Positions 57,748-64,000 of a stretch of 64,000 nt of DNA are shown here, piece after piece (the first letter of the stretch is position 1; every line of letters begins with the position of its first letter). Location: NCBI GenBank assembly GCA_934555825.1, contig CAKTFJ010000004.1, positions 124,001-188,000 of the forward strand, in the 5' to 3' direction. A program made the position numbers and the translations under genes. Below the pieces are notes generated by a model. The model worked only from the letters and a program-made list of their open reading frames with translations, did no database searches and had not been told where the DNA came from. Source of the stretch: an uncultured Hyphomicrobium sp. Lineage in GTDB: Bacteria > Pseudomonadota > Alphaproteobacteria > Rhizobiales > Hyphomicrobiaceae.

Positions 57748-58692
57748 ATGGTCACGAGGTTTACGAACCAAGCGGGGCAGGCAACTTTCTCGGACGAGGA
57801 TCTGCGCCTCTTTCTCGATGCGATCCCGACGCCGTTGTCGTGGGCAAGCATCGCGGATGAGAAGATTCGTTTCGTCAACCGCAGCTTCAAGAGAACGTTC
57901 GGTTACGCCGACGATGCGTTTCACACCATTAGCCAGTGGATCGATCAGGTCTACGTCCGCGCGGAAGACCGGATCAAATCGCGTGTGCTCTGGGAACGGC
58001 TGAGGACAGTCGGCCAGAGCACGATCGACGAGGTCGATACCGTCGAGCTGCAAATTCTCTGCGGTGACGGGACGGTCAAGACCGTGCAGCATCGTGGAGT
58101 TCTGCTGCATGATCTCGGCATCGCCATCGCGACGTTCGAGGATATTTCACACCATAAGACCGCAGAGAGCGCGTTGCGCTCCATCGCGTTTCTCGATTCC
58201 CTGACCGGCCTGCCCAACAGGCGGGCGCTGGAGCTTCGCTGGGCACAGGATCTCCCCACGCGGGAAGCCGGCACGGCGATGGCAGCGTTGTTGCTGATCG
58301 ATCTCGACGGCTTCAAAGCCGTCAACGACAAGCTCGGACACGAAGCCGGGGACGAGGTGCTCATCGAGGTCGCGCGGCGTCTTCGTGCCAGCGTGCGCCA
58401 CGACGATTTGGCGTGTCGTCTCGGCGGAGACGAATTCGTCGTCTACCTGCCGACACTTGCGGATATGTCGCGTGTTCCGCGCGTGTGCCAGCGTATCAAA
58501 TCGGCCGTTTCGCGCCCCATCCAGATCGGAACCGAACGCGCGACAGTGGGATGCACGGTCGGTGCGAGCCTCTTCCCGCAGGACGGGCGGGATTTAAAAG
58601 AACTGCTGAATTGCGCGGACCAAGCACTCTATCGCCCTAAGGCGGCCCGCAAGGGAAGCTGGGGATGGTTTCGCGTTCCGGCCGTGGCGTGA
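57748..58692 (+). CDS. PAS-GGDEF diguanylate cyclase
   Basis: A 314-residue soluble protein: a PAS sensory domain (about 15-140, opening 'LFLDAIPTPLSWASIADEKI') and a GGDEF domain (about 145-310). The active site is intact, GGDEF at 226-230, and the inhibitory I-site RxxD is present at R217-D220, exactly five residues before it, so it should make cyclic di-GMP under feedback control. 'DLDGFKAVNDKLGHEAGDEVL' (abridged) carries metal and substrate residues. The ATG at 57748 has GGAG upstream. The reading frame continues upstream for long but is not coding there. Following MFS gene is convergent (25 bp gap). Confidence 0.93.
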   Translation: MVTRFTNQAGQATFSDEDLRLFLDAIPTPLSWASIADEKIRFVNRSFKRTFGYADDAFHTISQWIDQVYVRAEDRIKSRVLWERLRTVGQSTIDEVDTVELQILCGDGTVKTVQHRGVLLHDLGIAIATFEDISHHKTAESALRSIAFLDSLTGLPNRRALELRWAQDLPTREAGTAMAALLLIDLDGFKAVNDKLGHEAGDEVLIEVARRLRASVRHDDLACRLGGDEFVVYLPTLADMSRVPRVCQRIKSAVSRPIQIGTERATVGCTVGASLFPQDGRDLKELLNCADQALYRPKAARKGSWGWFRVPAVA

Positions 58693-58717
58693 TCGCGCCC
58701 ACCGGCAGTCTGCTGCG

Positions 58718-59974
58718 CTACGTTACTTTCTGCTTATTGTAAAGATCGGGGAACAGACGCGCCCAAAGCGCTGCGATGCCGATGGCGCCTGCGCCGCCGA
58801 TCACGACGGCCGGCACCGCGCCGATGAGGGCTGCCATAGTGCCTGCGCGGAACTCTCCCACCTCGTTCGACGCACCGATAAACACGCTGTTGACGGCACT
58901 GACGCGGCCGCGCACGTCGTCGGGTGTGGCGAGCTGGATCAGCGTCGCGCGGACGTTGACACTCAGCATGTCGGCCGCGCCCATCACGAACAGCATGGGT
59001 ATCGAAAGCCAGAGCGTGGTCGAGAGGCCGAAGACCATGATCGAGAGGCCATAGACCGCGACGCCCGCGAACATGATGCGGCCCGCGTGATTGCGGATCG
59101 GATTGCGCACGAGATAGATGGCGGTCAGAAGCGCGCCCACGCCTGCGGCCGAGCGCAGAAGACCGAGCCCCATCGGACCCGCATCGAGAATGTCGCGCGC
59201 AAAGACCGGGAGCAGCGCCATGACCCCACCGAGCAGCACGGCGAAAAGGTCGAGCGTGATCGCGCCCAGCACGACCGGATTGGAACGGATGTAGCGCACG
59301 CCGGCGAGCATGGTTTCGATGGAGCGCTTCTCTCCGCTTGCGCGCTGCGTCGTTCTCGGAATGAGGGCCGTCAGAACGATCGCCACGCAGAACATCGAGA
59401 AGGCGACGATGTAGGGAACTTGAAACGAGATGCCGTAGAGCAGGCCGCCGATGGCGGGACCGACGGTAAAGGAAGCCTGCATAGCGGAAGAGTTCCACGC
59501 GACCGCGTTGGCGAAAGCCTCACGCGGCACGAGGTTGGCGGCGAGCGCCTGTAACGACGGCGTCAGGAACGCTCGCGCCAAGCCGAACAGCGTCAGGATG
59601 ACGAACACCGGCCAGATGGGGTGGCCCGTGTCCACTTCCGCCGTGTGCAAGACCCAGAACACGCCGAGAGAGGCCGCGCAGATCGCTTCGAGCGCCATGC
59701 AAAGGCCCATGACCGCGCGACGATCGTAGCGGTCGGCCACCGCGCCTGTCGCGAGAACGAAGAGCAACGCGGGTGCGAACTGGACGAGCCCCACCATGCC
59801 AAGCAGAAACGCGTTGCGCGTTTCGTCGTAGATCTGCCAGCCGACTGCGACGGACACGATCTGGATTGCGAAGCTGTTGAAGAAGCGCGCCAGCCAGTAG
59901 AGCACGAAGGCCCGATAGGCGAAGGCGGATGTTGGAGCCGGGGCCTGTGCGCCGATGCTATTTTTCTCACTCAT
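58718..59974 (-). CDS. MFS transporter, EntS-like
   Basis: A 418-residue twelve-helix major facilitator protein of the EntS/MFS_3 branch, which exports siderophores and other small compounds. Signatures: 'VAVGWQIYDETRNAFLLGMVGLVQFAP' (abridged) near the N-terminus, 'ADRYDRRAVMGLC' between helices 2 and 3, and 'ATPDDVRGRVSAVNSVFIGASNEVGEFRAG' (abridged), typical of the family. Inner membrane. No biosynthetic gene cluster is nearby, so the cargo is unknown. ATG at 59974; a short leader separates it from the beta-lactamase gene. Confidence 0.92.
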   Translation of the reverse strand: MSEKNSIGAQAPAPTSAFAYRAFVLYWLARFFNSFAIQIVSVAVGWQIYDETRNAFLLGMVGLVQFAPALLFVLATGAVADRYDRRAVMGLCMALEAICAASLGVFWVLHTAEVDTGHPIWPVFVILTLFGLARAFLTPSLQALAANLVPREAFANAVAWNSSAMQASFTVGPAIGGLLYGISFQVPYIVAFSMFCVAIVLTALIPRTTQRASGEKRSIETMLAGVRYIRSNPVVLGAITLDLFAVLLGGVMALLPVFARDILDAGPMGLGLLRSAAGVGALLTAIYLVRNPIRNHAGRIMFAGVAVYGLSIMVFGLSTTLWLSIPMLFVMGAADMLSVNVRATLIQLATPDDVRGRVSAVNSVFIGASNEVGEFRAGTMAALIGAVPAVVIGGAGAIGIAALWARLFPDLYNKQKVT

Positions 59975-60017
59975 CGTTCAGCTCGCACTCAAACGCCGGG
60001 GGGCATTGTATGCCCTT

Positions 60018-60935
60018 TCAAATGTGGTTCAGATCGCGCGCAGCGGCCTTGACGATTTCGACACGCGACTTTGCGGATGCGGCATTCGTCATATCGATGT
60101 TCAATGCAAACAGCCGCGAACCCTTGACGCTCTCGATCCAGCCGACGAACCAACCGAGTTCGATCTGGTCGGCCCATCCCGTCTTTCCGCATAGGACGTA
60201 TTTCGCCGTTCGCTCGATCTCCATGACTTCGTGGACGAGCGTTTGTGCCCGTTCCGAAACGGCCAAGCGTTTCGCGCGGAGCGCATCGAGAAAGCGTATC
60301 TGTTCGAGCGCGGAGATCCGGAGGTTGCCAGCGAGCCAGAACCTATCGATGGCGGCGCCCGCGATATCGCGATTGCCGTACTGCAACCTATCGACAAACT
60401 GCTGCATCCGCTCGGGGCCGATATGCCGCGCGACGTCCTGGTAGACCCAAACGGCCGAATTGCGGAAAGCATCGCGCAAGGCCTGATCGCGGTTCCAGGC
60501 TGCGACGGGCTTGCCTGAAAACCCACGTTCCTTGCCGTCCCAATGGAACACCGGCGCGTCGAGACTGTCGGCCACACCGGTTTCGAGTGCGATCAGCGTG
60601 TTCGGGATCTTGAACGTCGAGGCCGGCAGAAAACCCTGCTCGGCGCGCGCGGCGTCGGAGACGCCGATCGCGCCGCTTTCAAGCTCGAAAGCGAGAACGC
60701 CTATCTGCCCTGCTGCTGCGATCGGACGCGAAAGGCGGGGCGCAAGCGTCACGGGTTTGGCGGCCGCGAAGGCCCCGGATACCGTGTAGGCTAGAAATCC
60801 GCTGCCTAAGGGCACACCGGCGACGAGGCCCGCGAGCAAGCGCCGCCGGTCTAAACCCGGTCTCAGGGACGTCCGTGCAAGCGACGACCGCGCCCCTGCG
60901 TCAGAGCCGCGGGGCACGATCGACCTCACTTCCAC
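60018..60935 (-). CDS. class D (OXA-type) beta-lactamase with twin-arginine signal
   Basis: A 305-residue class D beta-lactamase-like enzyme. All class D motifs are present: STFK (S106-K109), SxV at S160-V162, YGN at Y186-N188, a Trp at W200 and KTGW at K251-W254. N-terminally it carries '[17 protein letters not shown]', a twin-arginine signal with a hydrophobic stretch and 'AFAAA' before the mature part, so export as a folded protein is predicted. Whether it hydrolyses beta-lactams or is a sensor/acylated relative must be tested. The GTG start at 60935 (or GTG at 60929, overlapping the greA stop as GTGA) puts the gene directly after greA. Confidence 0.88.
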   Translation of the reverse strand: MEVRSIVPRGSDAGARSSLARTSLRPGLDRRRLLAGLVAGVPLGSGFLAYTVSGAFAAAKPVTLAPRLSRPIAAAGQIGVLAFELESGAIGVSDAARAEQGFLPASTFKIPNTLIALETGVADSLDAPVFHWDGKERGFSGKPVAAWNRDQALRDAFRNSAVWVYQDVARHIGPERMQQFVDRLQYGNRDIAGAAIDRFWLAGNLRISALEQIRFLDALRAKRLAVSERAQTLVHEVMEIERTAKYVLCGKTGWADQIELGWFVGWIESVKGSRLFALNIDMTNAASAKSRVEIVKAAARDLNHI

Positions 60936-61405
60936 TCGATCTTGAGGACTTCGTAAGAGCGCGCACCTTTGGGCGTCGTGACTTCGGCGGTATCGCCCTG
61001 GCCCTTGCCGATCAGCGCGCGCGCGATGGGGCTCGAAATCGAGATCTTGCCACCCTTCACGTCGGCTTCGAGGTCGCCCACGATCTTGTACTTCACCTTC
61101 TCGCCGGTGTCCTCGTCCTCGAGATGGACGGTGGCGCCGAACTTGATGGATGAGCCCGTCAGCTTCGACGTGTCGACGACCTCGGCACGATTGATCTTGT
61201 CCTCGAGCTCGGCCACGCGCGCCTCGTTGAAGCCCTGGGCTTCCTTCGCAGCGTGATACTCGGCATTCTCGGAGAGATCGCCGTGCGCGCGTGCCTCAGC
61301 GATGGCCTGGATGATCCGCGGGCGCTCCTCGGCTTTCAGACGATGAAGCTCCGCCTCGAGCGACTTGAAGCCCTCGATCGTCATCGGAACCCGTTCCATC
61401 GACAT
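60926..61405 (-). CDS. greA: transcription elongation factor GreA
   Basis: A 159-residue GreA. It has the N-terminal coiled coil with the tip acids ('[18 protein letters not shown]') that reach the RNA polymerase active site to rescue backtracked complexes, followed by the C-terminal FKBP-like domain ('[15 protein letters not shown]'). ATG at 61405 or 61399. The 3' end overlaps the beta-lactamase gene start. The next gene, carB, ends 117 bp upstream of it on the same strand, with a probable terminator between. Confidence 0.97.
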   Translation of the reverse strand: MSMERVPMTIEGFKSLEAELHRLKAEERPRIIQAIAEARAHGDLSENAEYHAAKEAQGFNEARVAELEDKINRAEVVDTSKLTGSSIKFGATVHLEDEDTGEKVKYKIVGDLEADVKGGKISISSPIARALIGKGQGDTAEVTTPKGARSYEVLKIEWK

Positions 61406-61512
61406 CGCTAACGTCTCCCTTTCGGTCTGGCCGTCAGGCCAGAACCCTGAAAAATTCCAACGATCCCGGTACTCGGTAGTGCGACTTTACGCAGGCTAAC
61501 GCCCGACAGAGC

Positions 61513-61532
61513 CAAAACGCCTCAAGAGGCGT
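61513..61532 (-). terminator. possible terminator of carB overlapping its stop codon
   Basis: On the minus strand ACGCCT-CTTG-AGGCGT (61532-61517) forms a 6-bp stem with a 4-base loop followed by TTT (61516-61514). The carB stop codon is inside the hairpin. Weak but in the right place. Confidence 0.4.
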
Positions 61533-64000
61533 GGCCCACGTAGGCCTGCAGAGGAGCCACTTTGAGGATATCGGCCTTCAAGGCCTTGATCGCGCGCGTC
61601 ACGGCGACGGCGCCTGCCAAAGTTGTATAATACGGAATGTGGTGAAGCAAGGCCGTGCGCCGGATGTCCTTGCTGTCGGAGACCGCCTTGGCGCCTTCAG
61701 TTGTATTGAAGACCAGCGAAATCTCCCCGTTCTTGATCGCGTCCACGATGTGGGGACGCCCTTCCAGCACCTTGTTTACAACCTCACATTGTACGCCATT
61801 GGCTTCGAGGTGCCGTTTGGTGCCACGGGTGGCGACCACCTGGAAACCAAGCTCCACAAGCTCGCGGAGCGGGGCCAGGATGCGATCCTTGTCGCTGTCC
61901 TTGACCGAGACGAATACCGTGCCCGCAAGCGGCAGCTTCTGGCCCGCGCCGAGCTGGCTCTTGGCGAACGCGATCGAGAAGTCGCGGTCGATGCCCATCA
62001 CCTCGCCCGTCGAGCGCATCTCGGGGCCGAGGATCGGATCGACGCCCTGGAAGCGGGCGAACGGGAACACGGCCTCCTTGACGGCGACGTGGTCGACACG
62101 CGCGGGCTTCAAGCCGAAATCGGCGAGCGGACGGCCGGCCATCACCTCGGCGGCGATCGCCGCGATCGGCAGACCGATCACCTTCGCGACGAACGGCACC
62201 GTACGCGACGCACGCGGATTGACCTCCAGCACGTAGACGGCTTCGTCCTTGATCGCGAACTGCACGTTCATAAGGCCCACGACGCCGAGGGCCAGCGCCA
62301 TCTCGCGCGCCTGACGCTCAAGCTCGGCGATGACGGCTGGCGAAAGCGAATGGGGCGGCAGAGAGCAAGCCGAGTCACCCGAGTGGATGCCTGCTTCCTC
62401 GATGTGCTCCATGATGCCGGCGATGAACGTGTCCTTCCCGTCGGAAAGGCAATCCACGTCCACTTCGATGGCGTCGGCCAGGTACCGGTCGATCAGAAGC
62501 GGGCGTTTGTCCGATACGACAAGCTCCGACGGACGGTCGAGGGTCGCCGAGAGGCGCGTGATGTAGCGTTCTACTTCCGCGCGGTCGTGGACAATCTCCA
62601 TCGCGCGGCCGCCCAGCACGTAGGAGGGACGGATAACGACGGGGAACGTCACCGCTTCCGCAATGCCTGCCGCTTCGCCCGGCGTGCGCGCGATGCCGCT
62701 TTCCGGCTGCGTGAGCCCGAGCTTCTCGATCAACGCCTTGAAGCGGTCGCGATCCTCCGCGAGGTCGATCGCATCCGGCGAGGTGCCGAGGATCGGAATG
62801 CCGGCTTCTTCCAGCGCGCCCGCGAGCTTCAATGGCGTCTGCCCGCCGAACTGCACGATCACGCCTTTGAGCGTGCCGCTCTCCTGCTCGCGGCGAATGA
62901 TCTCGATGACGTCTTCGGCAGTCAGCGGCTCGAAATAGAGCCGGTCCGACGTGTCGTAGTCGGTCGAGACGGTTTCCGGGTTGCAGTTGACCATGATGGT
63001 CTCGTACCCGGCGGCCGTCAGCGAGAAGCACGCGTGGCAGCAGCAGTAATCGAACTCGATGCCCTGGCCGATGCGGTTCGGGCCGCCGCCGAGAATGACG
63101 ATTTTCTCGCGGTCGGAGGGCGCGGCTTCGCAAACGGGCTGACCTCCATCCTTGCCCGCCTCCGGCAGGACGAGGCCACGCTCGTAGGTCGAATACATAT
63201 AAGCCGTCGGAGACGCGAACTCGGCGGCGCAGGTGTCGATGCGCTTGAACACGGGGCGCACGCCAGCCGCGTGGCGCGCCGCGCGCACGTCCGCTTCGGT
63301 CTTACCGGAAAGCTTTGCGAGACGCGCATCCGAGAAGCCCATAGCCTTGAGGAAGCGAATGTGCTCGGCCGACGCCGGAAGGCCGTGCGCCTTCACGCGC
63401 GCTTCGACCTCGATAATCTCCTGGATGCGCGCGATGAACCACGGGTCGATCTTGCACGATGCATGCACCTGCTCGGCGTCGACACCGAGACGCAGAGCCT
63501 GCGCGACCTTCAAGAGACGGTCCGGCGTCGGGCGGCCTAGTGCGGCACGGATCACGTTCTTGTCGTCGCCCGCGCCCAAGCCTTCGAGCTCGATGTCATC
63601 GAGGCCGGTGAGGCCCGTCTCCATGGAGCGCAGCGCCTTCTGAAGGCTTTCGGCGAAGGTGCGGCCGATCGCCATCGCCTCGCCCACAGAGCGCATGGCG
63701 GTGGTGAGCGTCGGGTCGGCGCCCGCAAACTTCTCGAACGCGAAGCGCGGAATCTTGGTGACGACATAGTCGATGGTCGGCTCGAACGACGCGGGCGTCG
63801 CGCCGCCCGTGATGTCGTTCTCCAACTCGTCGAGCGTGTAGCCGACTGCCAGACGAGCCGCGACCTTCGCAATCGGGAAACCCGTGGCCTTAGATGCAAG
63901 CGCAGACGAACGCGACACACGCGGGTTCATCTCGATGACGACAAGGCGACCGTCGTCCGGATTGACGGCGAACTGCACGTTAGAGCCGCCGGTCTCGACG
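61522..64000 (-). CDS. carB: carbamoyl phosphate synthase large subunit (partial, N-terminus beyond the window)
   Basis: The window holds the last 825 or so residues of CarB; about 275 residues of the first ATP-grasp half are missing. The reading frame is open to the right edge, so the GTG at 63978 is internal ('[20 protein letters not shown]' matches the standard enzyme, abridged). Present are the end of the first synthetase domain, the oligomerisation domain, the second ATP-grasp half ('[12 protein letters not shown]', '[22 protein letters not shown]') and the C-terminal MGS-like allosteric domain ('[10 protein letters not shown]', '[13 protein letters not shown]'). CarB makes carbamoyl phosphate with CarA for arginine and pyrimidines. 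carA is not visible. Confidence 0.96.
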   Translation of the reverse strand, partial: VETGGSNVQFAVNPDDGRLVVIEMNPRVSRSSALASKATGFPIAKVAARLAVGYTLDELENDITGGATPASFEPTIDYVVTKIPRFAFEKFAGADPTLTTAMRSVGEAMAIGRTFAESLQKALRSMETGLTGLDDIELEGLGAGDDKNVIRAALGRPTPDRLLKVAQALRLGVDAEQVHASCKIDPWFIARIQEIIEVEARVKAHGLPASAEHIRFLKAMGFSDARLAKLSGKTEADVRAARHAAGVRPVFKRIDTCAAEFASPTAYMYSTYERGLVLPEAGKDGGQPVCEAAPSDREKIVILGGGPNRIGQGIEFDYCCCHACFSLTAAGYETIMVNCNPETVSTDYDTSDRLYFEPLTAEDVIEIIRREQESGTLKGVIVQFGGQTPLKLAGALEEAGIPILGTSPDAIDLAEDRDRFKALIEKLGLTQPESGIARTPGEAAGIAEAVTFPVVIRPSYVLGGRAMEIVHDRAEVERYITRLSATLDRPSELVVSDKRPLLIDRYLADAIEVDVDCLSDGKDTFIAGIMEHIEEAGIHSGDSACSLPPHSLSPAVIAELERQAREMALALGVVGLMNVQFAIKDEAVYVLEVNPRASRTVPFVAKVIGLPIAAIAAEVMAGRPLADFGLKPARVDHVAVKEAVFPFARFQGVDPILGPEMRSTGEVMGIDRDFSIAFAKSQLGAGQKLPLAGTVFVSVKDSDKDRILAPLRELVELGFQVVATRGTKRHLEANGVQCEVVNKVLEGRPHIVDAIKNGEISLVFNTTEGAKAVSDSKDIRRTALLHHIPYYTTLAGAVAVTRAIKALKADILKVAPLQAYVGHAS

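Noticed and set aside
63960..63978. start codon for carB at 63978
   Set aside because: This is an internal GTG; residues before it continue in frame to the window edge and match the usual CarB sequence.
1..64000. CRISPR array, prophage or insertion sequence
   Set aside because: No regularly spaced repeat cluster, no integrase or transposase-like sequence, and no terminal inverted repeats flanking a gene were seen.

Overview
The window is a continuous stretch of a GC-rich (mid-60s percent by eye) alphaproteobacterial chromosome, most likely from a member of the Hyphomicrobiales. Evidence for this: a phasin, a DUF2093 protein, a DUF4170 protein next to lipid A genes, a bacterial ELM1-family protein, a pair of DUF465 (YdcH-like) genes near purEK, and a direct-repeat LexA box of the alphaproteobacterial GAAC-N7-GAAC form. 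I see no prophage, transposase or CRISPR array. The right edge cuts carB; the left edge starts just before a small unknown gene.

Layout. 1-2.5 kb: small unknown genes, tRNA-Gln and tRNA-Pro (minus strand, CCA encoded), a phasin and a pirin. 2.6-9 kb: an AtzG/AtzE-like amidase pair facing an AraC regulator, two metallo-beta-lactamase-fold hydrolases, a YhfC-type membrane protease and a DUF1499 protein. 9-16 kb: a CHAD protein, ferrochelatase, an SPFH protein and a three-domain Aas-type acyltransferase/acyl-ACP synthetase. 16-18 kb: thiSGE. 18-28.5 kb: purD and xseA divergent, then an envelope cluster: lpxK, a DUF374-KdtA fusion, a Cys-phosphatase, msbA and a DUF4170 gene. 29-31.6 kb: an acyl-CoA synthetase and two divergent DUF465 genes. 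31.7-41.8 kb: a ligase-associated exonuclease and ATP-dependent DNA ligase, an L,D-transpeptidase, purEK, rpsU, an M48 protease and a D,D-carboxypeptidase. 42-48 kb: a CoA-transferase, a MocR-type regulator with its probable operator, DUF983 and a DMT exporter. 48.2-50.9 kb: a two-gene operon (radical SAM protein and a DUF4130-UdgX fusion) behind a promoter overlapped by a perfect LexA box. 51-60 kb: a TPR protein, EttA, DUF1003, a CPBP protease, ELM1, an Lrp regulator, a PAS-GGDEF cyclase and an MFS exporter. 60-64 kb: a class D beta-lactamase overlapping greA, then carB.

How the genes work together. The strongest functional groups are lipid A/LPS core assembly and export (lpxK, kdtA, msbA), thiamine thiazole synthesis (thiSGE), purine synthesis (purD, purE, purK, with carB serving pyrimidines and arginine), peptidoglycan remodelling (L,D-transpeptidase, D,D-carboxypeptidase) and DNA repair. 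The most interesting unit is the SOS-controlled radical SAM/UdgX operon: its UdgX domain keeps the covalent-capture His loop but has lost all the cysteines expected to hold the iron-sulfur cluster. Second is a 104-bp two-hairpin repeat present twice, upstream of hemH and of thiS, whose copies differ by compensatory base-pair changes. Other points of note are a 35-bp duplication of the 3' end of ettA, a Tat-type signal on the beta-lactamase, and a TTG-initiated ribosomal protein S21 with a glycine-rich tail.
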